Source of the DNA: Phanerodontia chrysosporium
Taxonomy: Eukaryota > Basidiomycota > Agaricomycetes > Polyporales > Phanerochaetaceae
DNA: 64,000 bases
Assembly (NCBI GenBank): GCA_001910725.1
Contig: MJGA01000020.1
Span: 372,001-436,000 of the forward strand
Direction of reading: 5' to 3'
Shown here: one piece after another, positions 48,641 to 60,261 of the stretch
Numbering within the stretch: position 1 is the first letter of the stretch
Layout of the letters: every line of letters begins with the position of its first letter
Made by a program: the position numbers and the translations under genes
The notes under the pieces: generated by a model
Database searches by the model: none
Told to the model about the DNA's origin: nothing
What the model saw: only the letters and a program-made list of their open reading frames with translations

Positions 48641-49793
48641 GCGGCGCGCACAATGTATATCTATTGGGACTCTCGAGGAAATGTGGACCGCTCGGCCGAT
48701 GGGCTGCAGTCCTGCGACGTGCTCCGGGTAGGTGGAAGGCACGGCGAGGACGCGTGACCGCCCCGCTGCCAGGCACGAACGCCCCGCGGTGCACCGACGT
48801 CGGCACGGCAGTTTGGTTGAGTCGCGCGCGCGCGCGCCCCCGCCTCCGCCATCTTCTTCACTTGCGCAGTCGGGGTCAAATTGCAAGCGTTTTCCCGGAG
48901 ATGAGTCTGCATTTGAGGGTTTCCGGATCTGCGCCACTCATGCGAGGCCTCTGAAGACAGCCCCCGAAAAAAAACGAAACGGGGTTGTGCGCTCACCGCG
49001 TCCCGACGACTGCTGGTCGCCGCGTACGACGTCGCTGCCTCGCGACGGTGCATTTCTGCAAGTGTGTGTGCGTGTGTGTTCTGCTGGTTGTGCTGATGGT
49101 TGCGCTGGTTCGGAGTGAAGTATGGACGATGCTGAAGGCGAGCGAGAGAAGCCGCCCCGCTCCCCCACGTTTTTCGTGCCCTTGGCGCCTAATTGCGTCG
49201 GTGGCGGGATGCGGATCAGACGACGGTCGCGCCGGTTTCGGCAGGCGCCACGAAGGCACAAGGCGTGTGCCGTGCCGCTGACTGTTCTTCCAACAGTTCT
49301 CCCACTCGACGAAGCATGAGAATACCAAATGACATTGCTGAGGGTCCCCCGTCCAAACTTCCCTCCAGACAACGTGCACAGGTCTCAATCGGAACTGGCG
49401 GAAAGGCCAGGGCGTCGTGTCTATCACGACTAGCGCATCGCGCTCGCGGGCGGACGAATCATCGGCCGTAACTTGAACCACGCGCCAAGCCATGGCCATC
49501 AGGCCATCATCTCCACCCTCTCGCTGAGGAACCGTCGGTCCGCCCGACCCGTGCCCGTCCCCTGCACGTCATGCACGCTGCACAGTGCCTGCGACCCGCC
49601 CTAGCCGGTCAGCCTGCACCCCGAGATCACAAGACGCCTTTTCCCGCCTGCGATGTGCGCGCGACAGGCATCCAACCGGAACCACTCGCGCACAGGCCCT
49701 ATAAAAGACGGTGGAGCCATGCCCGTCTCCCGTCCACTCTCCCGACTCTCTTTGTGACCCCGGGAGACGACAAGCGCGACGACGACGGCGACC
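48641..49793. other. intergenic region with short TG repeat
   Basis: 1.15 kb between the ABM-like and sugar-transporter genes. A short imperfect TG-rich stretch is at 49060-49080 and an A run at 48967-48974. No gene is recognised. The TATA box of the transporter lies at its right end. Confidence 0.5.
49700..49707 (+). promoter_or_regulatory. TATA box of the MFS sugar transporter
   Basis: TATAAAAG in GGCCCTATAAAAGACGG, 87-94 bases before the ATG at 49794. Confidence 0.65.
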
Positions 49794-51853
49794 ATGGCAC
49801 AGTTATGTGGCAGGCGGTTGTACTATACCATCAACTTTGTGGCTGGCTTGGCCATCTTCTTGTGGGTCCACCCATCCTCTCGGCCCCTCCCTCCGTGCTA
49901 AACCATCTTTGGCACAGCTTTGGCTATGACCAGGGCGTCATGGGTGGTGTCAACACCTCCCAGACTATGTTACGACTATGGGTCTTGGCTACGCCACGTG
50001 AGTGTAGTTGTGTCTCACCTCTACCGCTGTGGTCCTCACCGCCCGTCGCTAGGTATGCCGGCCCTCGGAAGGTTATGTCGCCACGATTACGCAGCCTACC
50101 AAGCAAGGAGGCATTGTCAGCATCTACTACCTCGGAACTTTGATCGGATCTCTTATGGGAGGCATTGCTGGTGACAGGTCAGTCGCTCTCAGTGACATCC
50201 ATATGGCAGTCTTGGCTTACCCGCATACAGGATTGGACGCAAACGCAGCATGATCCTGGTACGTTTAAGGTGTAGTGCATAGGTCAAGAGCAAAGCCTGA
50301 TATGTCATAGGCCGCGATTTGGGTTTGCATCGGAGCCGCGCTTCAGTGCTCAGCACAGAACGCTGCATGGTACGCCCAATCTTACGTTCGTGTGTTTCAG
50401 TAGCTCATGCTAGCCCTCAGGATGCTCTGTGCTCGCGTCATCAACGGTATTGGCACCGGCTGCCTGAACGCCGTCGTCCCCGTCTGGTCTGCAGAAGTCG
50501 CGACACATACATCACGCGGCGCCTTCATCGCCAGCGAGTTCACGCTCAACATCTTTGGTGTCGTCGTCGCATACTGGATGGAGTTCGGCCTCGGGTTCAT
50601 CGGCGACGGCAACACGCAGATCCGGTGGAGGGTGCGCACGCTCGGTCGTCCCTTCGCCTGCCGCTCGCTGACCTCTCCCGCAGTTCCCCATCGCGTTCCA
50701 GATCCTGCCCGTCTTCGCCTTCCTCGCGTGCCTGCCCTCGATGCCCGAGTCGCCGCGCTGGCTGCTCAAGGTGGGGCGCGCCGAGGAGGCGCGCACGATC
50801 CTCGGGCTGCTCCGCAGCGAGACGGGCGACCCCGAGGACCCGACAGCCGCCGCCGAGTACGAGGACATCGTCGCGGCGGTCGCCCTCGAGCAGGCGCACT
50901 CGAAGCGCAACTCGTACGTCTCGATGTTCTTCGGCCTGCACGACGACGGCGACCTGCACATCGCGCGCCGCGTGCAGCTCTCGATCTGGCTCCAGATCGT
51001 CCAGGAGTGGGTCGGCATCGCCGCCATCACCGTCTACGCGCCGACGATCTTTGCAGAGGCGGGCTACTCGGCGCGCAAGTCGCAGTGGATGAGCGGTCTC
51101 AACGATGTGCGTTGTCTCTCTCGCACCCCTTCGTGCTGGTGCTCCCGCTGACCGCCCATCCGCCAGATCACGTACATGATCAGCACGCTCATGGCCGTCG
51201 TGACGATCGACCGCTGGGGCCGGCGCATCGGGCTCTACTGGGGCGCCATCGGGCAGGGCATCTCGCTCATCCTCGCAGGCGCGTTCGCACGCCTGCTCAA
51301 GGACAACCCCGACAAGGCCGCACAGTACGGCGGCGCCGCGGCGTTCTTTGTCTTCGCGTACACGTTCATCTTCGGCGCGACGTGGCTCACGATCCCGTGG
51401 GTGTACCCCACGGAGACGTTCCCGCTCGAGGTGCGCGCGAAGGGCAACGCGTTCGGCGTGTTCGGCTGGTCGATCGGCAACGGGTGCGTCTTCCTTTCCC
51501 CATCCTCTCTTCTGTGGGCAGCGGTCTGACGACGCGGCGCGCGCAGGTGGCTCACGCTGCTGAACCCGGTCATGTTCTCGCGCATCGGCGAGAACACGCT
51601 GCACGTCTTCGGCGCGATCAACTTCCTCGCGATCCCGATGGTCTGGGCGCTGTACCCCGAGACCGCGAACCGCACGCTCGAGGAGATGGACCTGCTCTTC
51701 GCGAGCAAGAGCCCGTGGGTCTGGGACGAGGAGGCCCACTTTGCGCGCCTCAAGCGCGAGCGCGCCGAGCTCGAGCACGTCGGCAACATGAAGCACCGCA
51801 CGCCCCACCACGCCGCGGACGTGCGGGACGTCGACGAGAAGTGCGAGTCGTAG
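49794..51853 (+). CDS. MFS sugar transporter (hexose-transporter-like), two apparent frameshifts
   Basis: Plasma-membrane sugar porter of the major facilitator superfamily. The start at 49794 gives RRLYYTINFVAGLAIFL, then after an intron FGYDQGVMGGVNTS, the usual helix-1 signature. Later marks: GGIVSIYYLGTLIGSLMGGI followed by AGDRIGRKRSMIL (loop 2-3), ARVINGIGTGCLNAVVPVWS, ACLPSMPESPRWLLKVGRAE, IVQEWVGIAAITVYAPTIF, VVTIDRWGRRIGLYW, TWLTIPWVYPTETFPLEVRA and ALYPETANRTLEEMDLLF. About eight short introns. One base must be added at the CCC of 49959-49961 (to read NTSPDYVTTMGLGYA) and one near 50060-50065 (before SEGYVATITQPTKQGG). All family signatures are present, so the gene is probably functional and the shifts artefactual. 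The exact sugar is unknown. Confidence 0.9.
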
Positions 51854-52081
51854 TGCAACCGTAGATGCTCCTGTAGAAGAGGAAATCTCCCTGTTTGTTT
51901 GTTTCATCTAGAGGTGTCTTGACATAGATGGTGTATACTATTCGTAATTTACTCTTGTCACACTCATGGGATATGATAACGGCGTGTTGATAACTTTGTG
52001 CTCTAACAAAAGACCTGAACCTGACAATCATCCTAGTAGTTCCGGCAGACAGCGTGACAGAGCAACATTACACGACAGCAT

Positions 52082-53199
52082 TTAGTCTGTCAACTTTGGG
52101 AGGACCGTGATGAGCTGGTCGACGTTGAGATACTGCACCCATCCCTCGAGCTCCTTCTTGTCCTTCTGCCAGATGAACTTGCTCTCGGCGGTGCCGCGGA
52201 AGAAGGCGGTCGCGCACTGGTACGTCTGCTCCTCGACCTCGCCGTTGTCGTGCAGGACGGCGATGTTGGACGTCCACATGCGGAACTCCCAGCCCTGGAG
52301 CGGATACCCGTCGCCGCGCGCGGTCTCGCCGGGGAGGTTGAACTCGAGGCGCGACCAGTCGAAGCCGATCGGCTGCCCGATGGCCTTGATGTACGCCTGC
52401 TTGAGCGCGAGGATGAGGCACAGCCGGCGCAGCACGACCTCGGGCTTCTCGTTCGGGAGGATGAAGGAGATCTCGAGCGGCGTGAGCTGGCCCCCCGACA
52501 CGTCAGCAGTGGCCCGCACACAGAGACAAGGGAGGCGCACCTTGTGGTACTGCGACTCCGCCCAGACGGGGATCGACGTGTCCGGCGAGCTCGTGCAGAG
52601 CTGTTTGAGCCCGAGCCCGAGGTTGACGACCTCGCGCTGGCGGCCCTGCGTCATGACCATCCCGACGAGGCGATCTTCGTACGCGAGGTGGTACCCGATC
52701 ATGGCCTTCAGGCGGTGCGTCGGGTTCATTGGGTTGTCGGTCTCCTGGATCCGGAACTGTGAGCGGCCACCGCACAGAGGAAGGGTGCGCCGAGTGGAGA
52801 CGCACCTGCTCGATCCAGCGCTTCCCGTTCTGGTTGCAGTTGTCCTTCCACTTTGCGCGGGGGATGCGCCGGTGCCGCATCATGAGCAGCGGGAGCATCT
52901 GCGCCACGATTTGCCCTGGATAGGGGGAGAACAACAGGGTGTGGCGTGAGTGGCCCGGGCGCGGGGCGCGGTTGGAGCGGGGAAACACGCACGGATCGAC
53001 TCGTGCGACTGTGGCGCGTACGGGATGTGGACGTGCGGGACACAGACTTGGATGACCCGGTAGCACTTGTCGTACTCCTGCGGCGCGTTCGTCAGTCGTC
53101 TGCGCGGCGTTGTGGCGTCCGGCCGTGCGCGCACGAGCTCACCTCCTGGGTCATCGGCCGGTTGTAGGACAGCATCCAAACCAAAATTGGGCAGTCCAT
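52082..53199 (-). CDS. 4'-phosphopantetheinyl-transferase-like protein lacking key acidic residues
   Basis: Related to Sfp/AcpS-type enzymes that attach phosphopantetheine to carrier proteins. The start at 53199 (MDCPILVWMLSYNRPMTQE) is followed by a short intron and EYDKCYRVIQVCVPHVHIPY; two more introns lie near 52919-52984 and 52751-52808, and another near 52497-52541. Aligning by eye, NQNGKRWIEQ takes the place of the usual GKPYI, KAMIGYHLAYEDRLVGMV that of the GYNVSHD segment, and FDWSRLEFNLPGE follows the last core motif. The expected metal-ligand Asp of the G-(I/V)-D motif is absent (VVNLGLGLKQL), and the KEA motif reads LALKQAYIKAIGQ, with Gln for Glu. The C terminus, YQCATAFFRGTAESKFIWQK to PKLTD, is intact. 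It may be a pseudo-enzyme or an altered-specificity paralogue. Confidence 0.72.
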
Positions 53200-54338
53200 G
53201 ATCAACGTCGGGGGGCGATGGAGGTCTAGGAGAGACAGGCTAGGAGTAAGAAGAAGGCAGAGAGCGTTCCTTTATCCTACAGCGCGAGATCATCAATGCG
53301 TTACCTTTGGTCTTTGGTCGTCACGTTCCGTTTTGCGCAGAAAAATCAGTGGCGTCAAAGCGGCAGCGTGGGCCGCTGCTGTGAAAGCCAAATACTCCGA
53401 AATCTACTATTTGGGCTGAGTATTGACCCTGCTATGACCTACAGATGAGTGCAACGGTCGTCGTCAGGATGGATGCAATGCAGGACGTTGAGCGCGCTGC
53501 AGGTGACGGTCCTGTGCATCGTGGTTCTGGTCGGAGTGATGAGAGGCTACATCTGAATGATCGGGCGTGGTCAACAACCAGAGACCCTGGCCACGCTGCA
53601 AACGATTATCGGATCCCTCTCTCCGGCTCGTCTCCTCAGCGAATTCGCCCCGATCCGGTGTATTTGCGCAGGGAACGAGGCGCTGTGGCGATGCGAAAGC
53701 AACCTGACACCATTCAAGCCTCAGCCTCAGCCTTGACACGAATTGTATCGCCGGCTACTGGTGCATACTGTATCTATCGAGCACTGTACGCGTACGCTGC
53801 ACCAACAGCGCCGTCCTTTCGATAACGCTCGGGTCCTGCGCGCTGCCGAGTTCAGAGCGGCATGGTGGAACAAACGGAAGTCCATGCAGAACGGCGAGCA
53901 GCCTCATGTCTGCCGCGTGTGTCTTGCAGTGTCCTGATGACTGCAGCCCTCTGTAGCCGAGCAATGAGAAGACCCGGAGATATGACGTGGTTTGGGTGAG
54001 GCGTCGTGGGCTCTCTGCCTACAAACTGGAGATCGTCGGGCAGAGGATTGCCGTCCTTTGTGGGGCGTATTGCCTTGCAAAGTTTTTAGGACCCACTTGC
54101 CCATAGTCTGCAGCAGCTCAACGTGAGGTGCTTGCCACCACTATCGACAAATCCGGTGAGCGTCGATGGGATCGTCAGTTGGGACCATGTCGACTAGAAA
54201 AAATACCATGGCTTCTCGAGTGGTCTGCTGACCTGAAGATCATTACTATGAGGCAGTTGGCTTGTATACCATCTGTACCCTAGCCATCCTTCGCAAACCT
54301 ATCTAGCTCTTGAGCTTGAGATCAGCATTTCCGCTGTT

Positions 54339-54428
54339 GTCACGCCGACTGCCAGGTCACGCGTCGTCACATGTGACACTACGTGACGATGTATGTGACA
54401 CACGCAGGAGAGTCGTCACGCCTGTCAC
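54339..54428. promoter_or_regulatory. cluster of eight GTCAC/GTGAC pentamers
   Basis: GTCAC at 54339, 54356, 54366, 54415 and 54424, and its complement GTGAC at 54373, 54383 and 54395. The 54366/54373 pair forms the palindrome GTCACATGTGAC. The cluster ends 323 bases before the oxidase ATG and about 250 before its TATA box. Eight copies of one pentamer (both orientations) in 90 bases is far above chance, suggesting binding sites of a bZIP- or bHLH-like factor; the factor is inference. Confidence 0.6.
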
Positions 54429-54678
54429 GTCTCCGTTTCAGGTCTTCACGCGTACACTCGCTTTCGTACCCAATGGCACCTAGTTCCCCGACCAGAGCAC
54501 GACACCACGGTAATGCTTGGCAATGTGTCGACCACAGGACGGACGATATACGGCTGGACTCACCGTGAAGCTAATACCGCCCGAGCCAATAGCCGAATCA
54601 CATTCCCGGGAAACCGCCATCTAGTTGTGTCCGCTGGGACTTGTTTCAGCGGTACCACCTCGCGTTGGACCAACTCGC

Positions 54679-54686
54679 TATATAAA
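54679..54686 (+). promoter_or_regulatory. TATA box of the acyl-CoA oxidase gene
   Basis: TATATAAA within CTCGCTATATAAACCGC, 65-72 bases before the ATG at 54751. Confidence 0.65.
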
Positions 54687-54750
54687 CCGCGCTACATCTC
54701 AAGCAACCAGTGTGCTCTCTAGTCCTGACCGATAGCTGAACGGGAACAAG

Positions 54751-57461
54751 ATGTCGCAACCTATCACTCCGGAGAAGCAGACGCGTATTGACATGCAGCG
54801 GGCGAGGGAACGCAGCGAGGTGGACATCCCGTCGGTCAGAAACTTCGTTCACGGTGCGTCTGGCATGCACCGACGCCATACGGCTCTCTGATAGGTTGAG
54901 TAGGTGGGGAAGCTCAATGGCAAGAGCATGCGCGGATGATAGACTTACTCTCGAAGGACCCCACGTTCGACCACCGATACAGGTGCGCTGCTCACGTTTG
55001 GTTCAGACCGAGACCTTATTCCTCATGACGTAGGCCCTATCTCACACGCAAAGAGCGTTACACAGACTCCCTGAGGTTGGCCAAGAGAGTGCACGAGTTG
55101 CAGGACGAGCATGGTTGGACCGATGCACAGTTCCGGAAGGCTTTGGACAACATGGGAGAGAGTTCTGCGTACTTCCTTCATTACCTCGGTGCGCGAAGAG
55201 ACGTGAGTGCATCTGTGACGAGTCTGACGACCTGTCATTTCAGCATTCGAGCCTGTCATCAGGTCACAAGCGTCGGAAGAGTTGATTGCAGAATATGGTG
55301 CACTCATCGCGAACCGAGGGATCCTTGGGTAAGTACGGATAGCTACTGCTTCGTCTTCTTAATGACCATGGCTTGTAGGTGCTACCTCCAGACTGAACTC
55401 GCTCATGGATCCAACGTCGGTGGTTTGGAGACAACAGCTACCTACGTCCCGGAGACCAAGGAATTCGTCATCAACTCACCAACATTCACGAGCAGGAAGT
55501 GGTGGATTGGTGCTGCTGGCAAACTAGCAACTCATGGCGTCGTCCAGGCGCTGCTGATCCTTCCTGACGGAAAGAACATGGGTCCGCACCTGTTCTTCAT
55601 TCAGCTACGGTCTTTAGGCAAGCAGTCTTGCTCAAAGTAATGACGCACATGCTGATTGCGTTTGCAGAGGATCACCGTCTGCTGCCCGGTATTACTATGG
55701 GAGACATCGGTCCTAAAGCCCTTGCGGGCTTTGCATCAACTGACAACGGATACGCTGTGTTCGACCATGTCCGCATTCCGCGTCGCTATATGTTATCCAA
55801 GTTCGCTCACGTCACCGATGACGGCCGCTATGTGCAACCGCCTCATTCGAAAATAAGCTACGGAGGGGTGAGTTAGTCTCTACTTGCGGGGTCGTTGCCA
55901 CTTCTGACACCTCTGAACAGATGTTGTATATTCGCGCGACGTAAGTGCCAGCTGATGACAGGTCTTGAATCCTTGATCTAATTCTGGATTCTAGTATGGT
56001 CACGAGCGGGGGATGGACAGCTGCTAAAGGTGAGAGCGTCGTACCCTGATCGCTGTCAGCCTACTTACGGTATCGTTCAGCTGCAACCATCGCCATTCGG
56101 TACGCTACAGTGCGCCGGCAGGGAACTAAGACATCAGAAGGGCTCGAAGAGCAAATAATCAACTACCCTTCGGTCTACAATCGTCTGCTGCCGATTATCG
56201 CTCGTAGCTATGCTCTTTTATTGCTTGGTCGCAACCTCGTGAGTCCGTAGTTCTGTCAGCCTGCCATATGGCTGATTTGGTATGCAGAGCGAAGCCTTCT
56301 CTGCCATGAGCGAGCGTCTTTCTCGCGGAGACACGTCCCTTCTGGCAGACATGCACGCCGCAACGAGCGGTTTGAAGGTGTATGTAACCACCAATGTCAT
56401 ACAAGATATAGAGACAGCCCGTCGTGCCCTCGGTGGTCATGGGTACAGCGAGTATGCCGGGTTGGGCCGGATGTATGCGAACTATCTACCTGCGGCCACG
56501 TGAGCATCTCTATCTTTGCGCAACAACTTGGACTGACCCATGGGATCAGATTTGAGGGCGACAACTACGTGTTGGACCTCCAGGTTGTTCGCGCGGCCGT
56601 GAAGGCGTACAAGAGTTATACTTCCGCCACCCGTCCTGATTCCTCCGCCTTGCCTCCTACTGCCCGCTACCTTCGCTTGCTCACAGCCAGGTCCGATAGC
56701 AACGAAACCTCTGGTGGATGGTCTGATCCACACACCTCTGTCTATCTCCTGGAGCAGCGTGCCGTGCACATGGTTCGCGAATACACGAAGCATGTGGACG
56801 ATCCCGATGCCAGCGCTCCACAGCGTGTATCACGAGCTGCAACAGAGGCCTTCGTCGCTGCCCAGGTCGAGGGTTTCATTCACAGCTTGCCGTCACAGCT
56901 CCCCGGGAAGGATGCACATGTCGTGAAAGATCTGCTGAACCTGGTAGGTAGCCGATTGGATGTTTTACGTGAACCTTGTGTCACTCACGGGAACCGCAGT
57001 TCCTTCTCACCACCGTCGAAGGGGCACTCACCGACCTGCTATCTTTCGGCATCTTTCCAGGGTGTCAGCGATCCTCGGACGGTGATCCTACTCGGGAAGT
57101 GCGCAGGGCTATCAAGCACCTCGAGCTGAGGCTCCTTCCTCAAGCCATAGGGCTCACCGACGCCTTTGGTTTCACTGATTTCGAGCTCAACAGGTGAGTC
57201 AAGGTCGCACTATTTTCGCGATGCCACGGGACTTACAGCCGCAGTGCACTCGGTGTTTACGATGGGGCGGTCTATGAGGCGCTCTGGGACTGTGTACAGA
57301 CCGAACCCCTAAACCAGACGGAGGTCGTTGATGGCTACCAGGTGCGTTCCACGGGCCTGCAATTTCGTTTTGCTTTGCTCAGCCTTACTGCGTAGGAGTA
57401 CATAAAGCCCGTCCTGGAACGAGGCCGCCGTCTAGCGGGGCGTGGCGGGGCAAAACTGTAG
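54751..57461 (+). CDS. peroxisomal acyl-CoA oxidase
   Basis: First enzyme of peroxisomal beta-oxidation: FAD-dependent oxidation of acyl-CoA to trans-2-enoyl-CoA, producing hydrogen peroxide. The start at 54751 reads MSQPITPEKQTRIDMQRARE. Exons joined by about ten short introns give RMIDLLSKDPTFDHRYRPYL, CYLQTELAHGSNVGGLETTA (the FAD/substrate-binding TELGHG-like motif), FTSRKWWIGAAGKLATHGVV, GDIGPKALAGFASTDNGYAV, FDHVRIPRRYMLSKFAHV, VTSGGWTAAKAATIAIRYA, ARRALGGHGYSEYAGLGRMY and, in the C-terminal domain, SALGVYDGAVYEALWDCVQT. The last exon ends RGRRLAGRGGAKL, and AKL is an accepted PTS1 peroxisomal signal. Introns checked at the 5' end splice cleanly and no frame shift was found. A TATA box and a GTCAC cluster lie upstream, suggesting regulated expression. 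Confidence 0.95.
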
Positions 57462-57964
57462 AGTTTTTATCGGTACCAAGTTTGGTACTGTGGCCGGGCA
57501 CACAGCGGTTTCACGAGATTGTCATTGTGATATCATTAACGTCATTTCTTTTCCTCTCCTCGTCCGCGTGCGCGCGACGCTCATCAGTTTCGATCGAGGG
57601 CCCGTGAAACGACATGAAACGTTTACTCCCCGCACAGTGTGCAGTGCCTCACCGCCGCGTATTCGTTCTCTCTGACGCCTGCAACCTGCTTCTGGCCGAC
57701 TTTTGTTCTCTTCTTGCGCATTGCGTCTTTCGCTACCGACGAACACGGACCCGCACAACGCATGTGAAACAGGCCGCTTAGCGATCCCGGTCCTTCCAGT
57801 CTTCGCAAGGTCGGCAACTCCGAGTCGCAGCGATCTGCCATAAAATTTGAGTGCGGAGACGAGAGTGGGTTTCTCTCTCTCTCCCGTACGCACCTCCCTG
57901 GCGTTCGTCATCAGCTCGAGGGGCGTCCGCCCGACACCACCTCGCCCCGCGAAGCCTCGCAGCT
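57462..57964. other. intergenic region, no gene seen
   Basis: 503 bases between the oxidase stop and the membrane-protein start. Pyrimidine-rich near 57865-57900. Nothing else recognisable. Confidence 0.5.
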
Positions 57965-59430
57965 ATGAGGATCTCGATGGACGAGGCTGAGATTGTTGCA
58001 CTTTTCGTCGAGAGCGTCTTGTATGGTGCGTCGCCCGCCATGTCTGCGCGTACCCAAGCTTACACGATCCTGTCCCTGCAGGCATCCTTGTGGTGACCTT
58101 CGTCGCGTGCGTGTACACGCTCATCTGGCGGCGCAATTCCCGCCGGCTGAACGTCCCGATGCTCGCCACCGCCATACTGCTCTTCGTGTGCGCGACGATG
58201 CACGTCGCGATCGACCTCGTGCGCATGCTCAACGCATTCTGGACGCACCGCGCCGCGCCTGGAGGCCCGCGGCGCCTGGAGGCCCCGCGGCGTATTTCAA
58301 TGACGTTCGGCGGATGACGCATGTCTTCAAAAGTGCGGTGTATATTACGGAAACGTGTATTTCTGATGCCCTCGTTGTGTGAGTAGCTCAACGTGAGTTA
58401 TGGAAATGCACCAGCTGAGCGTGTAACCTCAAGGTATCGATGTCATGTTGTTGTAAAGCGATACCTTGTGACGTTTTGCTTGAGTGTTATGGTTATAGGA
58501 AGTGCTGGTGTGTGCTCTGCTCTCTTTATCAGCTCATGCTGACCGACAAGCCCTCGCTTAGTTTCAGGGTTCGTATGTTTGAGGTTTGCTATGTCTCGTA
58601 CCCTAGCTCATGTCATCCACTCAGATACGGAAGCGTATACATGCTTGTTCACTCCCCAAATTTTCACGGATCGATATTCAACTCACGGATTGCCCCATGG
58701 ATCACATCCTTCAATGTCATCACAGCCGCGACCAACATTCTTGCAACCAGTTCGTCGTCAGGGAATTTCTGACTATCAAGACCTTCACTGACGCTTCGTT
58801 ATTTAGTCTTGATTGCATACACTATCTGGAGACTGAACAGGATCGTGACTCAAGTATTCGATGGCCATTCTCTCTCCCCTGTTATGCTAATCATCATAGA
58901 GTCGGGCGCGATCTATGGGTTTGCGGTGCGTTCGCCCGGGTGATGTCTTGTAATGCTCTCTAAGCTTACGAGGACGCACAGCTTCTGCTCCTTACAGCAT
59001 TCTATACGCGAGATAGCAATGCACAGTTCATTGTCTTGGATGCCGTGAGCCATCCTGTTCTCCCTTTCCATGCCGGGGCCGCTGCTCACCGTCCCCATTT
59101 TCATCCCAGATATCCCCGCTAATTGTAAGAGCCTCCTACTGGGCTGTTTCTCGTGCGAGATGCTAACTTCATCACCAGGGCATCGTCTTTTGTCACATCA
59201 TTCTACGAGTCAGCCTACAAGCAAAGAACTTGTCTGCTGACACTACTACCCGTCCTAACCAACCACACTGGCTTTGGACTACGCATCCTGGTATTACACA
59301 AGACCTTCCTGGGTCAATGACGGTGACTGCGCTTGGCCTTGGACCTGAAAGTATGATTCCAAGCCAGCAACCTGAAGTAATAGAAGACAAAGAAGAGCAT
59401 ATCTCTGTATCCGTAGCAAGCCCTGTATGA
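57965..59430 (+). CDS. basidiomycete multi-pass (about 7 TM) membrane protein of unknown function
   Basis: Typical of a large, uncharacterised agaricomycete family with seven helices. Exon 1, MRISMDEAEIVALFVESVLYG, runs into an intron; then come GILVVTFVACVYTLIWRRN and MLATAILLFVCATMHVAID, a loop, and FNDVRRMTHVFKSAVYITET with CISDALVV. Later exons encode YRCHVV, WCVLCSLYQLMLT, RIAPWITSFNVITAATNILA, LIAYTIWRLNRIVTQVFDG, MLIIIESGAIYGFAV, AQLLLLTAFYTRDSNAQFIV, then GIVFCHIILRVSLQAKNLSA and a cytosolic tail ending VSVASPV. A 17/18-bp imperfect duplication at 58255-58289 costs the frame one base, so the first exons as written stop at 58316. The exon joints between 58390 and 58680 are uncertain. 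Function unknown; no receptor role can be claimed. Confidence 0.7.
58255..58289 (+). repeat. 17/18-bp imperfect tandem repeat inside the membrane-protein gene
   Basis: GCGCCTGGAGGCCCGCG (58255-58271) is followed directly by GCGCCTGGAGGCCCCGCG (58272-58289). The copies differ only by one C in the C run. If both were 18 bases the frame would stay open, reading APGGPAAPGGPAAYFNDV. Confidence 0.95.
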
Positions 59431-59656
59431 TTGTTCGATTGTATTTCCTTTCTTGTGCCCTATTGCTTCTGATCTTCGACCGCGAGCTGAGCTCTGAGTA
59501 GTGATAGCATACATTATTGTACAACACTGACTGGTATACATACGAGATCGCTGGTAACGAGGCTATAAATGAGTATACCAACCGACCGGCATCGAGTCGG
59601 CTACGATGGTTTTTTGCGGAGCTCGTGTGCGGCCGATCGACAAGCACCCATTGGTA

Positions 59657-60261
59657 TCAGTCTTCATCTTCCTCCTCATCCTCCTCGTTGTGCTCCTCAT
59701 CGTCCTCAGCGTCCTGCTGCTCGTCCTCCTCCTCTTCCTCCTCTTCTTCATCCGAGACGATGCGCTTGGAGGACTTGCTCTTGGACTGCGGCTTCTTGCT
59801 AGAGGACTCAGGCTTGGCGGAGCCTTACTCTTGCCTTTGGGCGCAGCTGCGGCAGCTCTGGTTTTCTTCGGCTTTGGTGCCTCCTCCTCGTCTTCGTCCT
59901 CATCGTCGTCGGATTTGAACCCGCCGTCAACTTTGGTGTAGTCAACGCGAATGCCGCGCGTGCGGCGTCCTGTGGTCGTCACGGCCGCGGCTTCCTGCTG
60001 CAGAGCAGCTAGTTCATCTGCGAAATGCGACCTGCTTTCAGAATGCGACCTGCGGCTGCAAATTCGCACAACAGCGTACCTTCGTCGATGTCGCCCTCCG
60101 AGTCCTCCTCGAACTCATCCTCAGACTCCTCCTCGCGCTTCGCCCTATCGCCGAGCTGGTTCGTCTCGCGATCCCCATGACATTGGCGGACAAAAATGCG
60201 CTCACTTTTTCCTGCTCTTCTTCACGGGCTCCTCTGCACGACGCTTTGTTCTGGAAGACAT
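59657..60261 (-). CDS. acidic/basic low-complexity protein, probably nuclear
   Basis: I do not recognise a defined family. The start at 60261 gives MSSRTKRRAEEPVKKSRKK. A short intron (donor GTGAGCGCA, acceptor GGCGATAG) leads to KAKREEESEDEFEEDSEGDI. A second intron ends at TTTCGCAG, giving DELAALQQEAAAVTTTGRRT, then RGIRVDYTKVDGGFKSDDDE and PKPKKTRAAAAAPKGKSK. The remainder belongs one frame over (PESSSKKPQSKSKSSKRIVS, then Glu/Asp runs) and ends EEEDED with TGA at 59657; one base must be added near 59813-59820. Alternating Lys/Ser and Glu/Asp blocks suggest a chromatin- or ribosome-assembly-type protein, but that is inference. It shares a 283-bp divergent promoter with the peptidase gene. 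Confidence 0.6.

Larger units (their letters stand above)
53200..54750. other. divergent intergenic region, rich in regulatory-looking sequence
   Basis: 1.55 kb between the PPTase-like gene and the acyl-CoA oxidase. No coding frame of note (plus 53445-53825 has no motif). It holds a dense GTCAC/GTGAC cluster (54339-54428) and a TATA box (54679-54686), both apparently serving the oxidase. Confidence 0.55.
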
